Source of the DNA: Magnetospirillum sp. | GTDB lineage: Bacteria; Pseudomonadota; Alphaproteobacteria; Rhodospirillales; Magnetospirillaceae | Length of the DNA: 13,041 nucleotides | NCBI GenBank assembly: GCA_020217035.1 | Contig: JAIWOG010000037.1 | Coordinates: 1 to 13,041 of the forward strand | Direction: 5' to 3' | Shown: piece by piece, positions 1 through 6,411 of the stretch | Position numbering within the stretch: position 1 is the stretch's first letter | Layout of the letters: each line of letters starts with the position of its first letter | The notes under the pieces: model-generated | What the model was told of the DNA's origin: nothing | Database searches by the model: none | What the model saw: the letters and a program-made list of their open reading frames with translations, nothing else | Program-made: the position numbers and the translations under genes

Positions 1-188
1 GGGCCGATGCCGACAGCGCCGCCCACGCCTTGCGACCGGCACAGCGCAGCCGCATCTCGCGCGGGGCGCAAGCCTTCGTCGCCGCCCATCCCCATCTCGA
101 GCAATGCGCCATGCGTTTCGACGTCGTCCTGGTCAGCCCGGGTCGCTGGCCACGCCACATTTCCGACGCATGGCGGATGGATGCTTGA
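1..188 (+). CDS. YraN/UPF0102 family protein, 3' end only
   Basis: This is the C-terminal 61 residues of a gene cut by the window's left edge, read in the third frame and stopping with TGA at 186-188. The peptide contains an arginine-rich helix, then AFVAAHPHLEQCAMRFDVV and, near the end, HISDAWRMDA. The RFDVV strand and the closing HI.DAW motif are the usual ending of UPF0102 (YraN) proteins, a small family with a restriction-endonuclease-like fold and no firmly established cellular role. The gene before it cannot be seen; in many proteobacteria it is the 16S rRNA methyltransferase rsmI. The next gene encodes a BON lipoprotein, which resembles the yraN-yraO-yraP (dolP) order of E. coli. The catalytic-type N-terminal motifs are outside the window, so activity cannot be judged. 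Confidence 0.8.
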   Translation, partial: ADADSAAHALRPAQRSRISRGAQAFVAAHPHLEQCAMRFDVVLVSPGRWPRHISDAWRMDA

Positions 189-230
189 GGCACGCGGCGG
201 CCAAAGTTAAGGTCGTCGCATCGATGATAG

Positions 231-241
231 AAAGGATAAGG
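231..241 (+). promoter_or_regulatory. Ribosome binding site favouring the GTG start at 245
   Basis: AAAGGA lies 8 bases before a GTG at 245. An in-frame ATG at 224 has only AAGG 11 bases upstream. The GTG start gives a compact signal peptide beginning MRLRP, so it is preferred, but the ATG start would add only seven residues and keep the same lipobox. Confidence 0.5.
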
Positions 242-244
242 CCC

Positions 245-847
245 GTGAGACTTCGCCCCACCCTTGCCCTGGTCGCCTTGCTGGCGGCGTCGACCGCGCT
301 TTCCGGCTGCGTCGGCATGGTCATCGGCGCCGGCGCCACCGCCGGCGTGGCCGCGTCGGAAGAGCGCGGCATCGAAGGCGCCGCCGAGGACACCAAGATT
401 CGCGCCGAGATCAACGAAGCCTGGTTCCGCAAGAACGTCGACATGTTTTCCAAGGTGACGCTGGCCATCAGCGAGGGCCGGGTGCTGTTGACCGGCACCG
501 TGCCCAGCGAGCAAATCCGCGAGGACGCGGTCAGCCTGACCTGGCAGGTGGCCGGCGTGCGCGAGGTCTACAACGAGATCCTGGTCCAGGATTCCGGCGG
601 CTTCATCGACGGCGCCCGTGACGTGCGCATCCAACAGGAAATCAAAAGCCGCATGCTGTTCGACAAGGAAATCAGCAACATCAACTATACGGTGGATGTG
701 ACCAACGGCACCGTCTACCTGTTGGGGATCGCCCAGTCCGACGCCGAGCTGAACCGCGTCATCGGCCATGCCCGTGAAGTGTCGGCGGTCAAGAACGTCA
801 TCAGCTATGTGCGACTGAAGACCGATCCCCGGCGCCACGGCGGCTGA
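245..847 (+). CDS. Two-BON-domain outer-membrane lipoprotein, DolP/YraP-like
   Basis: A 200-residue exported lipoprotein. The N-terminus is a lipoprotein signal peptide: MRLR, a hydrophobic stretch at about residues 5-19, then the lipobox LSGC with the lipidated cysteine at 22. A glycine/alanine-rich linker (23-36) leads into two BON domains at about 48-114 and 126-192. Both show the BON pattern: a charged helix, a strand, a turn G(R/T)V, a strand LLTG or LLGI, and a closing helix and strand. BON domains bind phospholipid. The residue after Cys22 is valine rather than aspartate, which fits sorting to the outer membrane. DolP (YraP) of E. coli has the same layout and supports envelope integrity, and it too lies near yraN. 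The stop codon TGA at 845-847 shares its last base with the next start. Family assignment is firm; the exact DolP role is inferred. Confidence 0.85.
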   Translation: MRLRPTLALVALLAASTALSGCVGMVIGAGATAGVAASEERGIEGAAEDTKIRAEINEAWFRKNVDMFSKVTLAISEGRVLLTGTVPSEQIREDAVSLTWQVAGVREVYNEILVQDSGGFIDGARDVRIQQEIKSRMLFDKEISNINYTVDVTNGTVYLLGIAQSDAELNRVIGHAREVSAVKNVISYVRLKTDPRRHGG

Positions 848-1656
848 TGAGCGCCGCCAACGATATCCTTGTCGACCTGGGCCAGTTCGCCGACGCCGAC
901 CTGCCGTTGCTGCCCGCCGCCCTGGCCCTGGCCCGGCTGCATGATCCCGAAGCCGGTGACCAGGACAGCGAGCAGATTCAGCAACTGGCCGACAGCATCC
1001 GTGCCGCCACCTTCGTCAAGCCCGATTGCCAGCAGATGGCCGCCGCCATGGTCGAGGTTCTGGTCGAGCGCCATCGTTTCGGCACAGGCGGCGAAAACGG
1101 CGACGGGCTCGAGATCAGCGGCTTGTTGCGCGAACATCGTGCTGGCACCGACACCCTTTGCGTCTTGTGGATGTGCGCGGCGCAAGCGGCGGGATTCGAC
1201 GTCGAAATGCTGGCCTTTCCCATGCACGGCCTGATCCGTCTGAACGACGCCCTGGGCGGTCGCGTCATCGTCGAATGCGCCGAAGGCCGAATTTTGGACA
1301 GCGCCGGCCTGCGTTTCCTGCACAAGCTGGATTCCGGCCCCAAGGCTGAACTGGACCCCGCCTACTTCCAAGCCTTGACCCCGCGACACCTGCTGCTGCG
1401 CTGGCGCCAAAGCCTGAAGATGCACCATCTGCGCAATGGCCGCCTGGATCAGGCCCTGGACCTGGTGGAAAGCGCCTTGCTGTTCGCGCCCATGCAAGCC
1501 GGGTTGTGGCGCGAGGCGGGGTTGATGCGGCTGCGGCTGGAAGACCTGCCCGGTGCCGCCGCCGCCCTGGAACAATTCATCCAACGCGAGGATAATGCCC
1601 TGGCCCGCGGTCGCGGCCAGCAATTGCTGGCCGAAATCCGCGGCAGAATGCGCTGA
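847..1656 (+). CDS. SirB1-type transglutaminase-like protein with C-terminal TPR region (divergent)
   Basis: A 269-residue cytoplasmic protein with no signal peptide or membrane helix. Residues 1-60 are helical and acidic. About 80-165 resembles the transglutaminase-like core of SirB1/YchA proteins: [23 protein letters not shown] followed by a strand, PMHGLIRL in the place of the usual PGHFLVR, and a strand with ILD. About 185-265 is a tetratricopeptide-like helical pair ([21 protein letters not shown], then [13 protein letters not shown]), the usual C-terminal partner in this family. The segment normally reading NSYL..VL..R.GIP is poorly conserved, so this is a divergent member. Its ATG overlaps the lipoprotein stop by one base, which indicates translational coupling. 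gshB starts 20 bases downstream. SirB1 proteins have no proven biochemical function, and none is assigned here. Confidence 0.7.
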   Translation: MSAANDILVDLGQFADADLPLLPAALALARLHDPEAGDQDSEQIQQLADSIRAATFVKPDCQQMAAAMVEVLVERHRFGTGGENGDGLEISGLLREHRAGTDTLCVLWMCAAQAAGFDVEMLAFPMHGLIRLNDALGGRVIVECAEGRILDSAGLRFLHKLDSGPKAELDPAYFQALTPRHLLLRWRQSLKMHHLRNGRLDQALDLVESALLFAPMQAGLWREAGLMRLRLEDLPGAAAALEQFIQREDNALARGRGQQLLAEIRGRMR

Positions 1657-1663
1657 AAGGCCC

Positions 1664-1670
1664 AAGGAGG
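1664..1670 (+). promoter_or_regulatory. Strong ribosome binding site of gshB
   Basis: AAGGAGG lies 5 bases before a GTG at 1676. It fixes the gshB start there rather than at upstream in-frame ATG codons, which would extend the protein into the preceding gene. The residues after the GTG ([10 protein letters not shown]) match the usual GshB N-terminus. Confidence 0.8.
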
Positions 1671-1675
1671 AAAAG

Positions 1676-2641
1676 GTGAGCCTAGCCGTAGCCATCCAGA
1701 TGGATCCCATGGAATCCATCAACATCAACGCCGATTCCACCTTTGCCCTGGCGCTGGAAGCGCAAAAGCGCGGCCACGCGCTGTTCCATTACCTGCCCAC
1801 CGACATGGCCTTGAAGAACGGCAGGGTGCTGGCCTGGGTGCGTCCGGTTCAGGTGCGCCGCGAATTGGGCAATCATTTCAGCTTCGGCGACGCGCAATTG
1901 GTGGACTTGGCCACCATGGACGTGGTGCTGATGCGCCAGGACCCGCCTTTCGACATGGCCTACATCACCGCCACCCACCTGTTGGAACACATCCATCCCC
2001 GCACCCTGGTGGTCAACGATCCGGTCCATGTGCGCAACGCGCCGGAGAAATTGCTGGTTACGCACTTCCCCGGCCTGCTGCCGCCGACGCTGATCACCAG
2101 CGATCGTCGGCACATCATGGATTTCCGCGCTGAATACCAGGACATCGTGCTGAAGCCGCTGTTCGGCAATGGCGGCGCCGGGGTGTTCCACGTCAAGCCC
2201 GACGACGAGAACCTGAACTCGCTGTTGGAAATGTTCACCCAGCTTTATCGCGAACCGGTGATCGTCCAAGCCTATCTGCCGGAAGTGCGCCAGGGCGACA
2301 AGCGCATCATCCTGGTGGACGGCCAGCCGGCCGGCGCCGTCAACCGTGTGCCCCAGGCGGGCGAAGCGCGATCCAACCTGCATGTGGGCGGCCGTGCCAT
2401 GAAAGCCGAGTTGACGCCCCGCGACCGCGAGATTTGCGACGCCATCGGCCCGACGCTGCGCGCCCGGGGGCTGATTTTCGTTGGCATCGACGTCATCGGC
2501 CACTATCTGACCGAGATCAACGTCACCTCACCCACCGGCATCCAGGAAATCGACCGCTTCGACGACATCTGCATCGAAGCACAGATATGGGACGCCATCG
2601 AGCTGCGCCGGGCGGCGACTTCAGACATTCCAACGGCTTAG
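1676..2641 (+). CDS. gshB: Glutathione synthetase
   Basis: ATP-grasp enzyme joining glycine to gamma-glutamylcysteine, the second step of glutathione synthesis, in the cytosol. From the GTG start the protein is 321 residues, close to the 316 of E. coli GshB. The N-terminal domain opens with [19 protein letters not shown], the conserved GshB opening. The ATP-grasp part shows the [12 protein letters not shown] loop, a central strand [10 protein letters not shown], then [26 protein letters not shown] and the C-terminal [21 protein letters not shown] with the metal- and substrate-binding E-I-N-V. No key motif is missing. It is the last gene of the + strand run beginning before the window and has its own strong ribosome binding site. 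The partner enzyme for the first step (gshA) is not in this window. It ends with TAG, and only 40 bases separate it from the convergent kinase gene. Confidence 0.97.
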   Translation: MSLAVAIQMDPMESININADSTFALALEAQKRGHALFHYLPTDMALKNGRVLAWVRPVQVRRELGNHFSFGDAQLVDLATMDVVLMRQDPPFDMAYITATHLLEHIHPRTLVVNDPVHVRNAPEKLLVTHFPGLLPPTLITSDRRHIMDFRAEYQDIVLKPLFGNGGAGVFHVKPDDENLNSLLEMFTQLYREPVIVQAYLPEVRQGDKRIILVDGQPAGAVNRVPQAGEARSNLHVGGRAMKAELTPRDREICDAIGPTLRARGLIFVGIDVIGHYLTEINVTSPTGIQEIDRFDDICIEAQIWDAIELRRAATSDIPTA

Positions 2642-2681
2642 GGTATTTAACTGCGAATGAAGGCCGGTGCTAACTGCGATT
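2642..2681. other. Short convergent spacer between gshB and the kinase gene
   Basis: The 40-base spacer holds a 9-base direct repeat TAACTGCGA at 2648-2656 and 2671-2679, its copies starting 23 bases apart. A weak 5-base inverted repeat (AACTG at 2672-2676 with CAGTT at 2683-2687) runs into the kinase stop codon. No convincing intrinsic terminator is present for either strand, so the two genes may read through into each other. Confidence 0.4.
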
Positions 2682-4199
2682 TCAGTTTGCGCCGCCTTGC
2701 TGTTGCGATGATGGAACATCCACCGCCGGATGATCGGGCAGGGTGAAACAGAACACCGTGCCGTGGGGCTGATTGTCCTCGACCCAGATATGGCCGCCAT
2801 GACGTTCGACGACCTTCTTGGCGATGGCCAGGCCGATGCCGGTCCCGGAAATCGCCGCGTTACTGTGAAGCCGTTGGAAAACCTGGAAAATTCGTTCTCG
2901 CGCCGATGCCGGTACGCCGATGCCGTTGTCGGCGACGCGGATTTCCCACCCTTCTGGGTGCGGCCGCGCCGACACCACCACCTGGACGTCGCGGTCGGGA
3001 TGGCGGTATTTCAGCGCGTTACCCACCAGGTTTTGCAGCACCCGCACCAGCATCGAGACTTCGCCCGCCACCACCGGCAGGGTACCGTCACAGGTGACTT
3101 GTCCGTTTGATTCCTGCAAGGCGGCGGTCAGATTGGCTAAGGCCGCGTCCAAGACCCGTTGCAGCGCCACCGGCTGCGGGTTGATCTCGGTACGGCCGGC
3201 GCGGGAATAGGCCAGAAGATCGTCGATCATCTGTTTCATGCGCTGGGCGCCGTCGGTCATGAAACCCAGGAATTCCCGGCCGTCAGCGTCCAATTGATGG
3301 GTATAACGGCGGTCGATCAACTGGGCGTAGGACCCGATCATCCGTAACGGTTCCTGAAGATCATGGGAGACCGCATAGGCGAAGTTTTCCAATTCGGTGT
3401 TGGATCGGCCCAAATCCTCCACCGCGCGGCGCAATTCCTGGGTGCGTTCCGCCACCATGGCTTCCTGTTCGGCCTTGGCCTGGGCCAGTTGCCGCCAGCC
3501 GGCCCGCAGCCAGGTCAGGAAGGCCAGGGTCGCGCCGGCCAGCAGCACATAGCCGACCAGGTGCAAGACGATTGTTTGTTGCTTTTGCGGGTTGATCTCG
3601 GCCAGCACCTGGGCGGCATCGAAGGTGACGCTGATGCCGCCGCGCACCTCGCCCAGTTTGTAGCCCTGGTTGGCGTGGCATTGCTGGCAGGCTTCTTCCA
3701 CCAGCAAACGGCCCATGAAGCGGTATTGGTCGGAATTGTCGTCGGTCACTCGTTCCAAGACCTCGGTGCCACCTTGTTGGAAGCGGCGCAAGGCTTGGGT
3801 TTCCCACGGATCGGGGGCGTTGCCGGGACGTATGGGCTTCAGGCTGGTCAGCCGGAACGTCATGCCGCCGTGTCTGTCCATAAGTTCCGACATCTGACGG
3901 GTCATGTAGGCCGGATTGATCTTGGTATAAAGCCGACCGTCGACGGCGACGTCACGCAAGGGATCGTCCAGCCATTCGTTGGGCGGCGAATCCTCGCTCA
4001 CCGGAGCATAAAGCCCGCCATGGCGGGCGTTCCACAGCCGGGTCGTTTCGACCACGGAAAACAGCATCCGCGCCCGCGCCGCCGCCACCTCGCGGGCCTG
4101 GCCGTCCAGCAAGTCCAGGTTATGCCACAGCGACAGCGCCACCAGGACGGCCCAGGCGGCCAGCGACCCCAGTTCCAACGCGTAGCCGGGAAAGCGCAT
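2682..4199 (-). CDS. Membrane sensor histidine kinase with periplasmic haem-c (CxxCH, DUF3365/Tll0287-like) domain
   Basis: From the ATG at 4199 the protein has 505 residues. Membrane helices at about 6-26 and 210-231 bracket a periplasmic domain. That domain ends with EEACQQCHANQ and EVRGGISVTF, the pattern of DUF3365/Tll0287-like sensor domains. The C171-x-x-C174-H175 motif should bind c-type haem covalently, suggesting sensing of redox state or of a diatomic gas. A coiled coil (about 232-272) replaces a HAMP domain. The kinase core follows: H-box SHDLQEPLR with phospho-acceptor His279, N-box NLVGNALKYRH with Asn394, G1 box DNGIGV (424-429), F box (FQVFQRLH) and G2 box GTGIGLAI (452-459). 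All ATP-binding motifs are intact. There is no receiver domain and no response regulator nearby, so it is an orphan. In-frame ATGs at 4274 and 4331 would add a non-hydrophobic extension. None of the candidate starts has a good ribosome binding site. Confidence 0.92.
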   Translation of the reverse strand: MRFPGYALELGSLAAWAVLVALSLWHNLDLLDGQAREVAAARARMLFSVVETTRLWNARHGGLYAPVSEDSPPNEWLDDPLRDVAVDGRLYTKINPAYMTRQMSELMDRHGGMTFRLTSLKPIRPGNAPDPWETQALRRFQQGGTEVLERVTDDNSDQYRFMGRLLVEEACQQCHANQGYKLGEVRGGISVTFDAAQVLAEINPQKQQTIVLHLVGYVLLAGATLAFLTWLRAGWRQLAQAKAEQEAMVAERTQELRRAVEDLGRSNTELENFAYAVSHDLQEPLRMIGSYAQLIDRRYTHQLDADGREFLGFMTDGAQRMKQMIDDLLAYSRAGRTEINPQPVALQRVLDAALANLTAALQESNGQVTCDGTLPVVAGEVSMLVRVLQNLVGNALKYRHPDRDVQVVVSARPHPEGWEIRVADNGIGVPASARERIFQVFQRLHSNAAISGTGIGLAIAKKVVERHGGHIWVEDNQPHGTVFCFTLPDHPAVDVPSSQQQGGAN

Positions 4200-4217
4200 G
4201 TGTTTCCATTCGCCCTG

Positions 4218-4229
4218 TGTCGGCCGACA
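4218..4229. promoter_or_regulatory. 12-base perfect palindrome upstream of the kinase gene
   Basis: TGTCGGCCGACA is a perfect palindrome ending 18 bases before the preferred kinase start at 4199. Its size and position would suit a dimeric repressor or activator site. No matching consensus is known to me, and palindromes of this length are not rare in GC-rich DNA. Confidence 0.25.
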
Positions 4230-4327
4230 AGGCCGGGGAATGGGTAGGATAGTCCACCCCACCGGGAATTTCATCCGTTGAAACCCGATCACCTGACCGC
4301 AGGGAACCAAAAGTGACCGCAGGCCAA

Positions 4328-4364
4328 GCATGAAGGGCTGTCACCAGAAGCAGCTGCTTCATGC
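4328..4364 (-). repeat. Nested inverted repeats after the VOC-like gene
   Basis: Two inverted repeats overlap here. GCATGAAG (4328-4335) pairs with CTTCATGC (4357-4364) across 21 bases. Within the interval GAAGCAGCTGCTTC (4347-4360) is a perfect 14-base palindrome. They begin 13 bases after the stop codon of the VOC-like gene on the - strand, where a terminator or regulatory site would be expected, but no T-rich tail follows. The two foldings are mutually exclusive. Confidence 0.35.
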
Positions 4365-4376
4365 CTTTCCCACGGA

Positions 4377-4754
4377 CTATTCTGTGGCTGTACCATCTGC
4401 CAGCATAGTCAGGATACCATTCAGCCGCAGCAAGATCTCTCCGGGCCGCTCCGCCAGTATTTCCACTGTGGTGGGGAAGGACTTCAAGGCTCGCGCAAGA
4501 TCGGGAACCCAAAGATAGGGTATGGTCCGCCCTGACAGCAAAGAAACAAGAGCTGGGGGATAGCTTCGCGACAGCAAGCTTTCCGAGATCAGAAGATGAT
4601 AGGTGTCTCCCGCCTGCACGCCGACGCAAAATTCATCGTCCGCCTCGTGCAGGGGGCATCCCAATCCTTGATAAGCTTCGACCGCCGGACGTATGTCTGC
4701 CATGACACTCATGGCCGAAAATCTACGAATCTGCCCCAATCCACGATCTTGCAT
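4377..4754 (-). CDS. Small glyoxalase/VOC-superfamily-like protein
   Basis: A 125-residue soluble protein whose layout suggests two beta-alpha-beta-beta-beta modules of the vicinal oxygen chelate (VOC) fold. The first has a strand around 10-18, a helix DIRPAVEAYQGLG (20-32), and strands CPLHEAD, EFCVGVQAG and TYHLLISES. The second has TIPYLWVPDLARALKSF (77-93) and strands VEILAERP and EILLRLNGILTML. The helix-then-LG pattern is typical of VOC proteins, but no clear set of metal ligands stands out, so enzyme activity is uncertain. An alternative start is the ATG at 4712 or 4703; 4754 is kept because the first strand would otherwise be lost. It lies 177 bases upstream of the kinase gene on the same strand, so joint transcription is possible. 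The DNA upstream of it is AT-richer than the rest of the window. Confidence 0.6.
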   Translation of the reverse strand: MQDRGLGQIRRFSAMSVMADIRPAVEAYQGLGCPLHEADDEFCVGVQAGDTYHLLISESLLSRSYPPALVSLLSGRTIPYLWVPDLARALKSFPTTVEILAERPGEILLRLNGILTMLADGTATE

Positions 4755-4825
4755 ACAATTTGCTTTCGTCCGAAAGTGACTCAGTCTACACCAGGAACAA
4801 TTGAATTATATCAGAATCGTTCGCC
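4755..4825. other. AT-rich divergent promoter region between the VOC-like gene and yifB
   Basis: Positions 4741-4820 contain 32 G or C in 80 bases (40 percent), clearly lower than the surrounding coding DNA. This is the only spacer in the window between divergently read genes and must carry promoters for both. The - strand signal is visible (see the next entry). For yifB no convincing -35/-10 pair or ribosome binding site was found. Confidence 0.5.
4805..4813 (-). promoter_or_regulatory. Extended -10 promoter element for the VOC-like gene
   Basis: Read on the - strand this is TGATATAAT, a perfect extended -10 (TG, any base, TATAAT). Transcription would start near 4798, giving a leader of about 44 bases before the ATG at 4754. 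The -35 position falls inside the first codons of yifB and does not match TTGACA, which an extended -10 can tolerate. Such a housekeeping-sigma match stands out in this GC-rich DNA. Confidence 0.45.
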
Positions 4826-6337
4826 ATGACCACCCGCGCCCCCACCATCGCTTTCGCCGGCATCGACTGTCTGGACATCGACGTCCAGGTGCAGGTGGCC
4901 GCCGGCCTGCCCGCCTTCACCATCGTCGGTCTGCCCGACAAGGCGGTGGGGGAAAGCCGCGAGCGGGTGCGCGCCGCCTTCAATTCCCTGGGCCTGTCGC
5001 TGCCGCCGAAACGAATCACCGTCAACCTGGCCCCCGCCGACCTGTTGAAGGAAGGCAGCCATTTCGACCTGCCCATCGCTTTGGGCCTGTTGGGTTCCAT
5101 GGGGGTGCTGCCGGCGGACGAGGTGGCGGAATACGTCTCTTTAGGCGAATTGGGCCTGGACGGGTCGTTGGCGGCGGTGTCCGGGGTGTTGCCGGCGGCC
5201 ATCGCCGCCAACGCCGCCGGCCGTGGCCTGATCTGCCCGGCCAGCCAAGGCCCCGAGGCCGCCTGGGCCGGCGAGATCGACATCCTGGCCGCGCCGTCCT
5301 TGCTGGCGCTGATCAACCATTTCAAGGGCACCCAGGTGCTGAGCCGCCCCGAGGCCCGCCTGGAAAACGATGATCCGGATCATCTTGACCTGAAGGACAT
5401 CAAGGGCCAGGAAAGCGCCAAACGCGCCCTGGAAGTCGCCGCCGCCGGCGGTCACAATTTGCTGATGATCGGCCCGCCCGGATCGGGCAAGTCCATGCTG
5501 GCCGCCCGCCTGCCCGGCCTACTGCCGCCCTTGGAAGCCGCCGAGGCGCTGGAGGTCAGCATGATCCATTCCATCGCCGGGCAACTGGCGGAAGGCCGGC
5601 TGCTGCGCCGCCGTCCCTTTCGCGACCCCCATCATTCCGCTTCCGTGCCGTCCTTGGTGGGCGGCGGGGCGCGGGCCAAGCCGGGGGAAATCTCGCTGGC
5701 CCATAACGGCGTATTGTTCCTGGACGAATTGCCGGAATTCCAGCGCGGCGCCCTGGAAGCGCTGCGCCAGCCCTTGGAAACCGGCCGCGCCAGCGTCGCC
5801 CGCGCCAACGCCCATGTGGTCTATCCCGCCCGCATCCAATTGGTGGCGGCGATGAATCCGTGCCGTTGCGGCTATTTGGGCGACGCGGCGCAAGCCTGCG
5901 CCAAGGCACCCAAATGCGGGGCCGAATACCAGAACAAGATTTCCGGCCCGTTGTTCGACCGTATCGACCTGCATGTCGAGGTTCCGGCCGTCAGCCCCGC
6001 CGATCTGTCGCTGCCGCCGCCGGCGGAAGGATCGGCGCAGGTGGCGGCCCGCGTCGCCATGGCCCGTGCCGTCCAAGCCGAACGCGGCCGCGACTTGGGT
6101 ATCCGCTGCAACGCCCAGTTGGACGGCGAAGCGTTGGAACGGCTGGCCGCCCCCGATGCCGCCGGCCGCGCCCTGCTGACCGAAGCGGCCGAGCGCATGC
6201 GGCTGTCGGCACGCGGCTATCACCGGGTGCTGCGCGTGGCCCGCACCTTGGCCGATTTGGCCGGGCTCGACGGGGTCGGAAGGTTGCAGGTGGCCGAGGC
6301 GCTGAGCTATCGGCGGGTGGTCCCTGGGCGGTCTTAA
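4826..6337 (+). CDS. YifB/ComM-type AAA+ ATPase (Mg-chelatase-like)
   Basis: A 503-residue AAA+ protein of the YifB/ComM family. The N-terminal domain (about 1-175) starts with IAFAGID and carries the ChlI-like motifs AFTIVGLPDKAVGESRERV and LAPADLLKEGSHFDLPIAL. The ATPase domain has Walker A GPPGSGKS (216-223), Walker B VLFLDE (296-301), and a cysteine cluster NPCRCGY...C...C (346, 348, 358, 364) before ISGPLFDRIDL. The C-terminal Mg-chelatase-like helical domain contains LSARGYHRVLRVARTLADL. In naturally transformable bacteria ComM is a hexameric helicase promoting branch migration in recombination; here that is by family only. It is named for resemblance to magnesium chelatase, but it is not part of chlorophyll synthesis. 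All expected motifs are present. There is no good ribosome binding site before the ATG. The upstream partner in related genomes is often gshB, here displaced by two - strand genes. Confidence 0.95.
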   Translation: MTTRAPTIAFAGIDCLDIDVQVQVAAGLPAFTIVGLPDKAVGESRERVRAAFNSLGLSLPPKRITVNLAPADLLKEGSHFDLPIALGLLGSMGVLPADEVAEYVSLGELGLDGSLAAVSGVLPAAIAANAAGRGLICPASQGPEAAWAGEIDILAAPSLLALINHFKGTQVLSRPEARLENDDPDHLDLKDIKGQESAKRALEVAAAGGHNLLMIGPPGSGKSMLAARLPGLLPPLEAAEALEVSMIHSIAGQLAEGRLLRRRPFRDPHHSASVPSLVGGGARAKPGEISLAHNGVLFLDELPEFQRGALEALRQPLETGRASVARANAHVVYPARIQLVAAMNPCRCGYLGDAAQACAKAPKCGAEYQNKISGPLFDRIDLHVEVPAVSPADLSLPPPAEGSAQVAARVAMARAVQAERGRDLGIRCNAQLDGEALERLAAPDAAGRALLTEAAERMRLSARGYHRVLRVARTLADLAGLDGVGRLQVAEALSYRRVVPGRS

Positions 6338-6411
6338 ACCTTCTGTCTGGAATCGATCCAGGCATTTCGTCTAGTTGCATTGCACCACGCCGTTGCGCAC
6401 AGTCTGTGCGT
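6338..6411. other. Spacer with two small hairpins between yifB and the following gene
   Basis: CTGGA (6347-6351) pairs with TCCAG (6357-6361), and CGCACA (6396-6401) pairs with TGTGCG (6405-6410) around a three-base loop. Neither is followed by a T tract, so neither looks like a standard terminator. The second ends one base before the ATG of the next gene, where it could affect translation or bind a regulator. Confidence 0.35.

Noticed and set aside
805..1740. 311-codon open frame on the - strand opposite the SirB1-like gene
   Set aside because: It lies antisense to a gene with family-level similarity and coupled translation. Its peptide is rich in Q, G and A without any motif.
2648..2679. 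9-base direct repeat TAACTGCGA after gshB
   Set aside because: It could be a regulator site, but it lies between two converging gene ends where no promoter is needed, and the length is compatible with chance.
3363..4247. 294-codon open frame on the + strand opposite the kinase gene
   Set aside because: The kinase frame has all catalytic boxes and the haem motif; the opposite frame has no recognisable feature.
4200..4331. N-terminal extension of the kinase to ATGs at 4274 or 4331
   Set aside because: The added residues are not part of the sensor domain and lie before the first membrane helix. No better ribosome binding site supports them, although the choice is not certain.
4120..4362. Short - strand frame starting MKQLLLVTALHAWP, like a signal peptide
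   Set aside because: A weak GGGAAAGG precedes it, but the frame runs 80 bases into the kinase gene out of frame, and the rest of the peptide has no secreted-protein character. It was kept only as a remote possibility.
6347..6361. CTGGA/TCCAG hairpin after yifB as a terminator
   Set aside because: The stem is only five bases long and no T tract follows.
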